NCBI GenBank assembly: GCA_027422505.1
Contig: JAPQWV010000658.1
Span: 62,001 to 126,000, forward strand
Length of the DNA: 64,000 nt
From: Craterostigma plantagineum
Lineage: Eukaryota; Streptophyta; Magnoliopsida; Lamiales; Linderniaceae
Direction: 5' to 3'
The notes below the pieces were generated by a model, which was not told where the DNA came from, searched no databases, and was given only the letters and a program-made list of their open reading frames with translations. Made by a program: the position numbers and the translations under genes. Of this stretch, positions 10,672 through 21,290 are shown one piece after another. Positions within the stretch are counted from its first letter, which is position 1. Every line of letters begins with the position of its first letter.

Positions 10672-11016
10672 TGTTGGTCCTAGTATATCCAACTAAAACA
10701 CATTACTAGCATTTTAACCTCGAAAAATAATGGGAAGAATTTAACTTATCGTGGGGGAGTGCGTGCGTGTTCTTGAGAGGGGTTTGGAGCTTCTCTCACA
10801 AAAATTAAATTTTTGTATTCTCACACACACAAGACCCTTAACTATGTGTTAGGGTTTCAGTACTTATACCACATGTTGGTATATTGTACTTGGGCCCTTG
10901 TAAGCCCATTACAAATAAAAGCTTACTGGACTTCACAAAGTAAAGCCCAGTTCACTTAAATAAATTACAAGACTAAGATAAAATAATTATTTGAACACAA
11001 TAAAATATTCCTAACA
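10672..11016 (-). repeat. 3' LTR of minus-strand Copia element E, 345 bp
   Basis: On the minus strand it starts TGTTAGGAAT and ends GACCAACA. On the plus strand it is preceded by gag of copy A' and followed by a polypurine tract in minus orientation (11017-11028, ATCTCCCCCTTT). The possible target duplication TACTT (10667-10671) cannot be confirmed because the other end of E is not found. The inverted repeat TATACCA (10865-10871) / TGGTATA (10877-10883) overlaps the presumed TATA region. Confidence 0.9.
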
Positions 11017-11031
11017 ATCTCCCCCTTTGTG
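11017..11031 (-). promoter_or_regulatory. Polypurine tract of element E
   Basis: Read on the minus strand, CACAAAGGGGGAGAT directly precedes the 3' LTR of E. Confidence 0.85.
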
Positions 11032-12899
11032 TTCAATTTGCAATTCTGCGCTGGTTATCTTCGTCTTGTAATCGTCCTGAGTCCTCATAGAACACGTATC
11101 AGAGTTACTTATGCGAAAGCATTTGCATGCGTGTTTTCCTTCAATCACATCCTCATTTGTCTTGTCTTGTGACCCTTCTTTAAAAGATCTTCAAGCTCAT
11201 TGTCTCTTGAACTTTCCTTCTCTTAAGTGTTGAAAGCTGCTTGTTGGATCGTCTCTTTTTGTGTTCGAACTCTCCCTTGGATAGTCACCACTCCTCTGCA
11301 TTTGATCAAGTTCTGGGTTGTGGATTTCTCTTTAAATTTGGAAAGGCATACACGAGTCGAATATTCTCTTTAGGTGTTCCAGCTTTCCCTTCACTTGTCG
11401 CAACTCCCCTTACATTTGTTCAACCTTGTGCTGGGATTGGGAGTTTTCTTTAAACTGAAGAGCTCTACACGAATCAGCAGCTTTAATCTCAGAAGTCCGT
11501 GCTGAAATTGTTGGCCGCATCTTGTCATTTGAGTCTGATCTCTACGTTTGATAGTGGCACAACTCCCCCTACATTTTCTCAACCTTGCATTGGGATTGGG
11601 GAGTTCTCTAAAGTCGATGGGATGTACTTGAGGTGGCAACTTCAGTCTTTGGACTCTGTGGTCTTTGCTGGATTCTTTGATGACGCTTGAGATTTAGCAT
11701 TTTCTGATCTATCTTGATCTTTAGTCGTGGTGTTGCTCCCATTTTGCTTTCATACCCCTCCCTCTGAAGATCGAGCTGGAGAGATCATCATGCGATGGGT
11801 AGATATGGGGCATCGTCTTTGGCAAGAAGATCGCGTTGTTTGGACAAGATAATGGTGTTGATTTGTGGTCACGATTACTCTACTTCTCGTTGTCAGATTC
11901 GTCATCTTCGAAGAAAATTGTCTGGTTCGGCCTAGAAGAAGCTATCTGGCTCCAAAAGAAGGTTGGCGTGGAGTGTGTTTTCTGACAATGTGTTTGGGCT
12001 CCTTGAGATTATCCATTTAAATGCATAGAGCCCGGCTTCAGAGTGGTACGCTCGGCGGAAGTTTGGTGGGTGGTCCGACCTATTTGAGTGTAGGAGAGCC
12101 CGGCTTCAGAGTGGTAAGATTGGGAGAAATTTGGTGGGTGGTCCGACCTATTTGTTTATACGTATCCCCTGGGTGGTCCGACCTATTTGTTTATACATAT
12201 CCCCTTCTCCCCCTCATGGCGATTCGTGTCAACGAGATCGACATGCTTGTATAGGAGGCGAAGGAGGACACACACGACAGGTCGTGCGGGTAATAACCAG
12301 ACGGAGCCACTAAGGCAATCCGTCGACACGAGTTCAGAGTTAAACTCTGAGACGCGGCCTTTAAGGATAGGGTTTGATAACCGGGGCCACTTAGGCATCC
12401 CATTAACATCTATCTAGGAGCGTAGCTCTTAGACGATGGCCTAATTCCGTAGTTGTTTTGATGGTGCCACGGCAGGACTTCCTTCCGATCATCGAAGCAA
12501 GTCTTGCAATGACATGTCTACGGAAGTTCAGATCTGGTCACGAAGTCCAGATGAGAAAAAGGTGTATGTGTCCTAAAAATATATAAAACATATAGATAGT
12601 GCAGACACCTAGACTCGATGTGTTCAAGAAAGTTCAGTGGTCTGGGGCTAACTACCACTAAATTCAATATCTCCCGCTTCCAAGTGAAGCGGTGATAGCA
12701 TACGTGGCTTCCCGTGATTTGATGAAACATCGGTCTTATGGGAGATCGATGTGTGGGTAAGGCTTGGTTGTCCATGCGCCATTGGACCAAATGAGGCGAC
12801 TGCTATCCGTGAGCTAATAAAATTAGCACCGGTACCTATGGGGGTTGGTCCGAGTAATTTGTGAGCTAAGGGAATTTTGTATCTTCCTCTCTTCGGTCT
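11032..12899 (-). other. Element E: decayed region before the 3' LTR, with internal repeats
   Basis: Three related segments (about 11290-11330, 11400-11445 and 11560-11605) carry, on the minus strand, a word like CCCAATGCAAGGTTGA followed by a purine run AGGGGGAGT. Translated, two of them read NPNARLRKCRGSC and NPSTRLNKCKGSC. Copy A has a related segment near 8115-8160. The rest shows no recognisable domain. The tandem repeat at 12028-12205 lies within it. This is probably the remains of the element's region downstream of pol. Confidence 0.45.
12028..12205. repeat. Nested tandem repeats, 59-bp and 35-bp units
   Basis: A 59-bp unit starting GAGCCCGGCTTCAGAGTGGT occurs at 12028-12086 and 12096-12154. 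Overlapping the second, a 35-bp unit starting GGGTGGTCCGACC occurs at 12136-12170 and 12171-12205 with one difference. Confidence 0.85.
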
Positions 12900-13196
12900 T
12901 GTCATGATTTTCCACATATGGGTAGCTTTATGAGTTTGAGATCGTTAGTAACACTCGGCTGTGTTCCGGGGTTAGGTTCAGTTTGGTCTGACTGAACCAT
13001 AGGAGCATGAAATCCATACGTCCGGTACAAAGTGATGCGTGCTGCTTGATTTTGGTCAGCAGTTCGGAGCAGGTCTGTTGAGGTCCTTGCCGAGTTAGCA
13101 CTAGAAGCCACCGTCGCCTTTTGGAATTCTTGAGCTCTCGAGAGTTGCTTGTTTTTGTGGAGTCCGTCTTGAAGGTCGACGTGCTTGAGGGGCCAT
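12900..13196 (-). pseudogene. Element E: short ORF of unknown function
   Basis: An ATG at 13196-13194 (minus) opens MAPQARRPSRRTPQKQ, a strongly basic start. The frame breaks near 13110 and continues as a 69-codon reading to 12902. It lies where the third ORF of the Copia family would be, but I see no similarity to the third ORF of copies C and D and recognise no domain. It may be the element's own divergent third ORF or a chance frame. Confidence 0.3.
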
Positions 13197-13218
13197 TTTC
13201 TTTCTTTTTTTACCTTTT

Positions 13219-13412
13219 ATGTATATATATATATATATATTTGTATAATCGTATTAATAATGTAGTAGTATACTATATATTATACTACATATATATATGT
13301 ATATATATATACAGATATTTTATATATATATGTATTATTGTATTAATAATGTAGTAGTATACTATATATTATACTACGTATATATGTGTGTGTGTGTATA
13401 TATATATATATT
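13219..13412. repeat. TA/TG microsatellite with duplicated palindrome
   Basis: Long TATA and TGTG runs surround two copies of GTATTAATAATGTAGTAGTA and its extension. Each copy contains perfect inverted arms GTAGTATA / TATACTAC. Confidence 0.85.
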
Positions 13413-13994
13413 TTGTTCCTCCCCCTCAAATCATGCTTCTTAGAACTGAATTACTCTCCCTCAATAGATGCAAATACGGATCAAATTTATCTTTCGAATC
13501 TCTTTCCCTAAGTTCACGTATTTAAGTTTGCTCCCCCAAAAACTATTTAATTCTCTCTCCCTTTAACACAAATATAGGAGTTGCTTCTCTTCGAAAAATA
13601 AAGAGCTGCTCCCCCTCAAATTTAGCTCAATTAAAAGGATGGTATTTATCAGTTGGCCACGGAATAAGCGTTGTCTATTTCAAAATCTTGCAAGAACATG
13701 CATATTCAAAATGTATCATTTAAAAGATATAGGCATTTATCAATTCAGATTATATGCATACGTAAAAGTTAAGGTTGAAACTTCTATAAGTTGTACGCAT
13801 AATGAAATTATACCTGTTATAGGTATTTTTGCATTTCAGCTCGTGTTTGCAGGTAAAAATTTGGAATTTAACGTTTTTCTTAAACATGCATAACTATAAT
13901 GTACCCTATTGTTTTAAGGTAGGCAAATTGAAGTTACAACTTGATAAGCATGCAGAAATTACAAAAGGATGCATATAAAATTTACCTACGTTGG

Positions 13995-14264
13995 GTTGCT
14001 CACATCCTAACCAGTCGTGTCTGTGCTGCAGCCTGACATACCAGGCATGCTGGGAGGTGTGGTTGCTCGCATCTCTTACCAGTTATGCATGTGGATCAAC
14101 CCGAGATAGTATGCATGCTGGGAGTGTGGTTGCTCGCATCTCTTACCAGTCATGCATGTGGAGCAACCCGAGATACCATGCATGCTGGGAGGTGTGGTTG
14201 CTCGCATCTCTTACCAGTCATGCATGTGGAGCAACTCGAGATACCATGCATGCTGGGAGGTGTG
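13995..14264. repeat. Minisatellite, four 67-68-bp units
   Basis: Units at 13995-14061, 14062-14128, 14129-14196 and 14197-14264. The last two are nearly identical and the first is the most diverged. Each good unit holds the inverted repeat GTTGCTC / GAGCAAC and ends GCATGCTGGGAG-TGTG. Confidence 0.95.
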
Positions 14265-14682
14265 TTTTCACTAGGTGTTTTTGAAGAATTTTCAGTTCAT
14301 AAGTGAGGAGTTCGAAGATGTGTGGTGCTGTTAGTTTCGAAGATTTCAAAGTGTGGTGCCAAAAATCCCGTATGCGAAAATGATTTTCTAAGATGTATGT
14401 CTTCGAAAGAATTTGAAGTCTTTGAGTTGCAAATTGGAATTTGGCTTGGACCGCGAATTGAGTTGTGGTTTGCGAACTGAATGATCCGCGAATTCAAAGT
14501 TGTTCGCGAAACTGAAGAGGGTTCGCGAAATTTGAGTTTCAATGACACGGGAACTGAACTCACGAAACTCTAGTTCTTAAGCTGACCCGCGAAACTTGAT
14601 GACTTCACGAGGCTGATTCGTGTATACAATTTTGGGAAAAGTGATAAAATCGCGCAATTTGGTATATATATATATATATATA

Positions 14683-14969
14683 TGAGGAATCTTATGGTGC
14701 TCACCTTATGTGAGCACCTTACGTGGGTACCTGTTGATGTGGCACCGATTCGTGCCATTTCAACATCCCGCATCGACATCTAAGGTTATGTCGTCTTATT
14801 TAACACCTTCTAGGTGCTGTTAGTCGGCACTTCGGATGCCGATGTGGCATATATTAACGCCTTACATTACATTTAACATGTCAATGAAATATATCGCGTC
14901 AATATGCCACATCATCATCAGGTGCCCACATAAGGTGCTCACATGAGGTGAGCACCATAAAATTCCTCA
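14683..14969. mobile_element. Small terminal-inverted-repeat element (MITE-like), 287 bp
   Basis: The ends are inverted copies for about 60 bp starting TGAGGAAT(C/T)TTATGG, with few mismatches and one 3-bp gap. Each arm contains its own perfect hairpin GGTGCTCAC / GTGAGCACC (14696-14704 with 14710-14718; 14934-14942 with 14948-14956). TA repeats flank both sides, so the target duplication cannot be read and the superfamily stays open. There is no coding capacity. Confidence 0.85.
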
Positions 14970-15014
14970 CAAATGTATATATATATATAAGATGCACTGT
15001 AGCATGTTCGATCG

Positions 15015-15300
15015 ATTGAGGAGTCGGGCGATTGTAAGAATCACCGAGAAAATGATGTACTGTAGGGCGTTTGATTGATGGAGGAATCGGGCAATTGCAG
15101 GAATCGGGCAATTTGAGGAATCGGGTGATTGGAGGAATCACCGAGAGAACTTATAATAAGGACCTAGGTTCGATCGATTCCAGAATTGTGCGATTCATGG
15201 AATCGCTTAGTGAATGTGGGATTCGGGCGATTTCTAGAATTCAGCGATTTGAAGAATCGGGCGATGATGAGTCGGCCGATTTCAAGAATCGAGGATGGGT
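15015..15300. repeat. Degenerate short tandem repeat, GGAATCGGGCGATT type
   Basis: About ten variants of a 14-17-bp word (GGAATCGGGCAATTGCA, GGAATCGGGTGATTGGA and others) occur in one orientation. Related words recur singly up to about 15390 and at 16200-16270. Confidence 0.7.
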
Positions 15301-15785
15301 AATTTCAAACAAGTTGTTGTATCGGCCAATTTCGAAATAGAGCATTTCTGAGATTCGCCGAGATAAAATTTGTAAAATCGAGCGATTTAGTTTGTAGTTT
15401 AAAGATTTAGCAACGTCTAACTTAAAAAACTTGGACCCAAAAATCGATTAATGGAAAATTGAAGGGAATCACCCAGAACTGTCTAATGTAAGATTTCAAC
15501 TAGTCAATGATATACCGACTTCAAAGAAAAATAGGCCCCAAAATTAATATCGAATCAACGAGTCTTCCTAGATTGATTTCTGTGAGGCAGAATCCGATAA
15601 TCGACAAAGAAAGCATTGCTTTCGTACGCGGCGCTAAACCCTTAAGTCAAAAATTCGTCTGTGTCATTAATTATGTTTTCGTGACTTTATGATTTCGTTA
15701 GTCGATTCATGCCTACAAATAGACCCGATTGGAACAACACGATAATACCGTCAATCATTCATACCAACTAATCGAGGTCACAGAG

Positions 15786-15959
15786 ATGAACTGGAATCAA
15801 CAGCGAGACCAAGAGCAGAACAACGAACACGCAGAGTTAGTGCGTCGCTTTAATCGCAATCTGGAAATGTTAGTACTCGAGATTTTGTTTTTTATGTGCT
15901 TGGTCGTTGTTTTGATGGCTGTTCTGTTTTGGGTTCTTACAAGTCGTACTGGTTTTTGA
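15786..15959 (+). CDS. Small predicted single-pass membrane protein, 57 aa, antisense to element E
   Basis: The ATG at 15786 opens 57 codons. The N-terminal half is hydrophilic and rich in N, Q, E and R (MNWNQQRDQEQNNEHAEL). It is followed by a strongly hydrophobic segment, residues about 28-50 (LVLEILFFMCLVVVLMAVLF), and a short polar tail. A TATA-like CTACAAATAGAC lies about 75 bases upstream. The frame is open further upstream without an ATG. It lies on the strand opposite element E's presumed spacer. Antisense ORFs are known in some plant LTR retrotransposons, which is one explanation. It may equally be a chance frame. Confidence 0.35.
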   Translation: MNWNQQRDQEQNNEHAELVRRFNRNLEMLVLEILFFMCLVVVLMAVLFWVLTSRTGF

Positions 15960-16289
15960 GTCTGTGTGATGTAATATTATTTTCATGATTTGCGTTGTTG
16001 GAGTGTTTGAGATTTTAAAGATGTTTTGTGTGTTTGAGTTGTAACAGTGTTTTTCGCATTTGGGAGGATGGACGTATCGTAAGATTAGTTTGCGAAAAAA
16101 CAACTACTCCCACTCAATATTTGAAGTTTTAGACTTTGACCCTCAAAGATAAAAACTTAAAGCAAAGAAATATTTTAATAAATAAAATATTTTCCCGATT
16201 CTTAAGTTCAGGCGATTCAAAAGTTGCAAAGGAAGTTTCGAGCGATGCTCAGTTTCGGGCGATTCACAGGTTCGGTCAACTAATTACTA

Positions 16290-18452
16290 TTTTATGTGAC
16301 TGCATGTGATATAAATGAAATCTATATGCGAAAATGTGTACAAAATTTTTACTTTTATATGAAGGAGACTCTTCTGTACAATATAAAATATTCCTAGGAT
16401 ATGAATACAAGGTAGAGTGCGCATGCGTGTTCAAAATAATCTATTGGCCCGCCACACAGGTCGCATCAATGTACACACTGCCACCTCAAAAAGTCCTCCA
16501 GAAGCTTCAAAATTTTGCCTCGCCTTCGTAAAGATCACGTATTGTGATCCCGTGAACCTACAACACATAAATACGTGGAATGAGCTTATAAAGCTCAGTA
16601 AGTGAAAGCCATGCATGCCATGCACGTGTCCCAATTCGCAAAGGCATCCGCGCCAATGCTCCCTAGACCTCATATTTCCTTGTCTTGTCTTGTCGTGTAG
16701 GGCCCTCGGCTATCTTGCTATGCACCATCATGGAGCTCGAATCCACAAGGGATAAATAATCATATAAGGGGCCTTTTCTGTCCCAAGGTGGTTTCATACG
16801 CCACGCGGACGCTTCGCACTGGTTGATCAGAGGTAGTCCACACCAGAGATACCCTCAGTGTCGCTTACTCTCTCAGCTCGCACCCTCCAGGTTTCACGAT
16901 CCGCCATGAGGGCATTAACCCTAAAATCATGTCTTGCCTTGTACATGTCATGTCTTGACGGTAGCGCCATACGACGTCACCATGGTAGCATAGAAGAGGC
17001 GTGAGTCAACTGTGAGTCGACATCAGACGCCCATATCGGCGAATCTTTATCGCTCTCAGGCGATCGTATATTATGCACACTCTCATATCACGCCTTTCGT
17101 TCTAAACGTGCGTGCATATGCTCATGTCATGAATATGCGTGTCATGCCATCATATCATATAATTAAATCATGCATGTCATGTAACGCAAATAATTCACGT
17201 AGGAAGTCAAATAATATCATAGAAACACATAATACATAATTTCATGCACATCAATTATGTGTTGTAGTTGGGACTTCCACTTACCTGGTACTCCTTAGCT
17301 ATTTAAATTTAGCGTACTGTAAGTCTCTTATCTTTGAACCCTAAGTATAGAAACATATGGAATTAGGGTTTGTTAGTCTAATTATAGTTTCACTCAAATG
17401 GCTTAATTTAGGAAAACCCTAGTTTCGACTTTTATAAGTTTTGAAATAGATCTCTACATGGGTTAAAGGGATCTCGACATGAGTTTTGGCATAAATCTGG
17501 ACATGACTTAAAAATTGATCTCGACATCACACATACAAAAGTTCGACATTTAAACACTACACAAGATCTCGACATAATTACAAGATGTTGCTTAATTCTA
17601 TTTTATATATCGAGATTAATTAAACAGTATTGTAAAAGATGCCGAGATGTATTTCGATATTACACACATAGATCTCGATATGTCCATCAAAGATAGATTT
17701 CGAGACATATAAATGTCGAAGTCAATTTCAGAACTAAATCTCGATATGGATTTTAAGATGAATGTCGAGCTTTTACAAAATTTTGAGGTGTGTGCCGAGA
17801 TCATGAACAAGATATCGAGATGTAATAATGCACAATTTCGACATGGAGGACCTCGACATTCTTAAATATTCATACAGACTTGGAAATATTTCCTGCAAAA
17901 CCACTATGGCTTCGAGGTCTATAATCTGGACAGATCATATCATTATTCGACATATCTTAACTCATCAAATTTTCAATCGAAACTTATTCCTCTCGAGAAC
18001 AGTCTATTCACCACAGAAACTTCAAACATTCTTAACCCTAAAATCAATATCTAGAACCCTTAGAACCTAAAATTCTTATTAAACCCTAGTTAGCATACTT
18101 TAGTAATACAAAAACTGAGATATCGAATTATACGTTCAAGGATAAGAGAAGCAAATGTATTAGTAATGAGGTTTTACCTTTCTTAGTCGAAAATCAGAGG
18201 TTTGATTTGATTGAATTCCTATGCCACTTAATTCCTTATTGTTGCTTGAAGACACTTTTGCTGTTGAGTTTCTTTCGTTGATTGAAGTGTCTTAATATTT
18301 ATCTTATAAGATATACATGAATGTCTTGAGTTTAACGAATGATTTGACACGGTTAGCATGAAATCACATAAACACACACATGCAATCACATAAGGCATAT
18401 AAAATGCATGCATATTTATTGGCCAGCTTACTCACGGGACTCGGGTATTACA
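16290..18452 (-). repeat. Long Ty3 LTR without partner, about 2.2 kb
   Basis: The right end is GGGTATTACA (minus: TGTAATACCC), the same end as the 2.6-kb LTR at 56785-59383. The sequence order also matches that LTR: CACCTCAAAAAGTCC...CCTACAACACATAAA near 16480-16570, CACTTACCTGG near 17278-17288, and then many TCTCGACAT words (17440-17870). The left end is not sharp. The right flank is Copia linker sequence. No coding frame of note. Confidence 0.7.
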
Positions 18453-18577
18453 CCAAAAGAAGGCTTAGGTTTCACTAACCCACGTGTTCTTCGGAAGAAA
18501 GAAATATATGATATTAAGCACATGGGTTTAGGAGTAACCTCTCTTAGAGATTTTACTGAATCGACGTACCTAAATAT
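18453..18577 (+). pseudogene. 125-bp splinter of Copia coiled-coil linker
   Basis: It matches copy H at about 34863-34985 nearly base for base (reading KEGLGFTNPRVLRKKEIYDI). It starts exactly at the end of the Ty3 LTR and runs into Ty3 pol at 18578. It may be what remains of copy A', which the Ty3 LTR entered. Confidence 0.85.
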
Positions 18578-19600
18578 TAAACATCATGTACTTGAGCTAA
18601 CGAGGCTGGTAATTCGAGTTATCCTACTTCGCCAACTCTTCTGAGGATTCGGAACGGTCCTATGTAACGCGGACTTAAATTGCCCTTTTTCCCGAACGTT
18701 TTACGCCTTTCATCGGGATACTTTTAGAAATACAGTCTTCTGGTTCAAATTCCAGTGGTCTACGCTTTTGGTCTGCGTTGCTTTTCCGTCTGCTTTGGGC
18801 CATTTTCATCCGTTCTCGTACCTTTGATATTGCTTCCGTCATTTCTTGCACTAGCTCGGGCCCTAGTATCGCCCGTTCTCCAACTTCGTCCCACTGAATT
18901 GGGGATCTGCATTTGCGTCCGTATAGCGCTTCATATGGAGCCATTCTGATCGTTGCATGAAAGCTGTTATTGTATGAGAATTCAATCAAAGGAAGGTATC
19001 GGCTCCACTTTCCTTTAAAGTCGAGCACGCAGGCTCTTAGCATATCTTCTAATGTCTGGATAGTTCTTTCAGACTGCCCGTCTGTCTGAGGATGGTAGGC
19101 AGTACTGAATGATAACTTGGTTCTCATGGCCTTCTGCAAATTCATGCAGAACTTGGATAGAAATCTTGAATCTCTATCGGAAATTATCGAGATTCGAACT
19201 CCATGAAGTCGTACTATTTCTTGAATATATAATTTTGCGTATCTTTCTATCGAAAATGTTGAGCTGATAGGCAGGAAGTGAGCGGGCTTGGTTAATCGAT
19301 CAACGATAACCCATATAGCGTCGTGGCCTTTCACGGTCTTAGGAAAACCAACAACGAAGTCCATCGTAATCTGATGCCACTTCTATTCAGGTACTGGCAG
19401 GGATTGCAAAGTTCTTGCCGGGCGTTGATGCTCTGCCTTAATTTGTTGACATGTCAGGCATTGGCTTACAAATGTTGCAATTTCTCTTTTCATCCCTGGC
19501 CACCAATAATGGCTTCGTAAATCTCTGTACATCTTTGTTGCTCCCGGGTGGATAGAATAAACGGTTGTATGGGCCTCCGTCATGACAGTCTTTGAAGTTT
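18578..19600 (-). pseudogene. pol: Ty3 integrase, copy gypsy-2
   Basis: Read downward from about 19600: the HHCC zinc finger (HPGATKMYRDL, then QCLTCQQIK), and the catalytic core with D in TMDFVVG, D in SDRDSRF and E in GQSERTIQTLED. Then come the GKWSRYLPLIEFSYNNS region and a C-terminal part that loses frame near 18735. A stop replaces the tryptophan of PEWKW at 19383-19385, which the first Ty3 copy still has. The DNA ends in the same AQVHDV region as gypsy-1. It would insert element cDNA into chromosomes if intact. Confidence 0.9.
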
Positions 19601-21290
19601 GGTGTCGTTAGGAACATATAGACATCTTCTATAATATAAGCTTCTGTCGTCATGTATTGTAAAGTCTGCTGATCTTTGTTCTGGTTGTACTTCTTTGATT
19701 TTCATATATAACTCGTCATTCTTCTGGCCCTTCGTAATCTATTCCATCAATGTGGGTCGAAGTGTTAACGCTGCAAGTCTTGTCTCAATCTCATCCATTT
19801 GTATCACTTCTACTTAAAGTCTTTGTAATTCTGTGTTCACAGTCTTGCGGCTTAGTGCATCAGCCACTACGTTCGTTTTTCCCGAGTGGTAACTAATTAC
19901 ACAATCATGGTCTTTAACCAATTCTAACCATCGTCTCTGCCTCATATTCAACTCCTTCTAGGTGAAGAAGTATTTGAGACTCTTGTGGTCAATGAAAATC
20001 TCACATCGCTCGCCGTATAGATAATGCCTCCAGATTTTGAGAGCAAAAATTACGGCGGCAAGCTCCATGTCGTGAATCGGATAGTTCTTCTCATAATCTT
20101 TGAGTTGTCGCGAGGCATATGCTACGATATTTCCATTCTGCATTAGGACACACCCTAGGCCGTTTTTAGACGCATCACTGTAGACAGAAAATCCTCCAGT
20201 GCCTGTGGGAATAGTTAACACTGGGGCCGTAGTGAGTCGTCGCTTAAGTTCCTGAAAACTCTGCTCGCAAGCGTCGTCCCATTGAAATGGAGTATTATTC
20301 TTTGTTAGCCTCGTCAGGGTTGATGCAATTTTGGAGAAATCTTTGATGAACTTCCGATAATACCCAGCTAGTCCGAGAAAACTTCGTATTTCCGTGACAT
20401 TCATCGGTTGAGGCTAGTTGTTAATAGCCTCGATCTTGCTGGGATTAACAGAAATTCCAGCTCCTGAGATAACGTGTCCGAGAAATGCGACTTGATTGAG
20501 CCAGAACTCGCATTTCTTGAATTTTGCATACAACTGCTTTTCTCGTACTATTTCCAATACGATCTTTAAGTGTTGTTCATGCTCCTCTTTGGTCTTCGAA
20601 TAGATGAGAATGTCATCGATGAATACGATAACACACTTATCTAGGAATGGCTTGAATACCCGGTTCATCAGGTCCATGAATGCTGCCGACGCATTAGTCA
20701 GCCCGAAAGGCATGACTAGGAACTCATAGTGCCCGTAGCAGGTACTGAAAGCCGTCTTCGGAATATCCTCTTCTCAGATTTTCAACTGATGATATCCCGA
20801 TCTTAAGACTATCTTCGAAATAACAGTTGCGCCTTGCCGTTGGTCAAATAAGTCATCAATTCGAGTGAGGGGGTATTTGTTCTTGATCGTAATCTTATTC
20901 ACTTCCCTATAATCGATGTAGAGCTGCATCGATCCATCTTTCTTCTTAACGAACAGAATTGGTTCTCCCTAGGGTGAGAAGCTCGACTGAATGAATCCTT
21001 TTTGTAACAATTCATCTAGTTGGTCCCTCAATTTCTTCAATTTAGCCGGGGCGAGTCGGTATGGTGCCTTAGAGATTGGTGCAGCTCCTGGTACTAGGTC
21101 AATTGTGAATTGGATCTCACGATCTGGCGGAAGTCCGAGTAAGTCTTCAGGAAACACTCGGGAAAATCTTGTACTACTGGAACTTCTTCTAGCTTTGGCG
21201 GTAAGCGTTCTTCGGATGATATTGCGAATATTAGGTAAGCTTCGCACCCGTCTTGATCAAACGATGTGCCTTCATTGCTGAAATCTTGGG
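19601..21290 (-). pseudogene. pol: Ty3 reverse transcriptase and RNase H, copy gypsy-2
   Basis: In order: [19 protein letters not shown], then the fingers region, [20 protein letters not shown], and the catalytic [10 protein letters not shown]. RNase H follows ([47 protein letters not shown]), then the link to integrase. In-frame stops lie at 20969-20971, 20773-20775, 20414-20416 and 19958-19960, each explained by one C-to-T or G-to-A change from the family codon (W, R, W, Q). The catalytic aspartates remain. There is also a frame change near 21250-21300. Confidence 0.92.

Larger units (their letters stand above)
13413..16280 (-). other. Element E: post-pol spacer, noncoding
   Basis: On the minus strand it carries several purine tracts of the form TTTGAGGGGGAG (near 13424 and 13612), as do the post-pol spacers of plus-strand copies A and G. 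It has CGCGAA-rich words at 14440-14590. A minisatellite, an inverted-repeat element and short degenerate repeats are described separately. The pol of E is missing and its boundary with the Ty3 LTR near 16280 is approximate. Confidence 0.45.

Noticed and set aside
13991..14284. 97-codon frame across the minisatellite as a cysteine-rich repeat protein
   Set aside because: The unit length (67-68) changes frame from unit to unit, and an open frame arises from repetition only.
11032..16280. Element E and element F as one element split by Ty3 insertions
   Set aside because: Both are minus-strand and complementary in content, but no shared target duplication or overlapping sequence links them, so they are kept separate.
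16290..18452. Host intergenic DNA or gene remnant
   Set aside because: The end TGTAATACCC and order of words match the long Ty3 LTR at 56785-59383.
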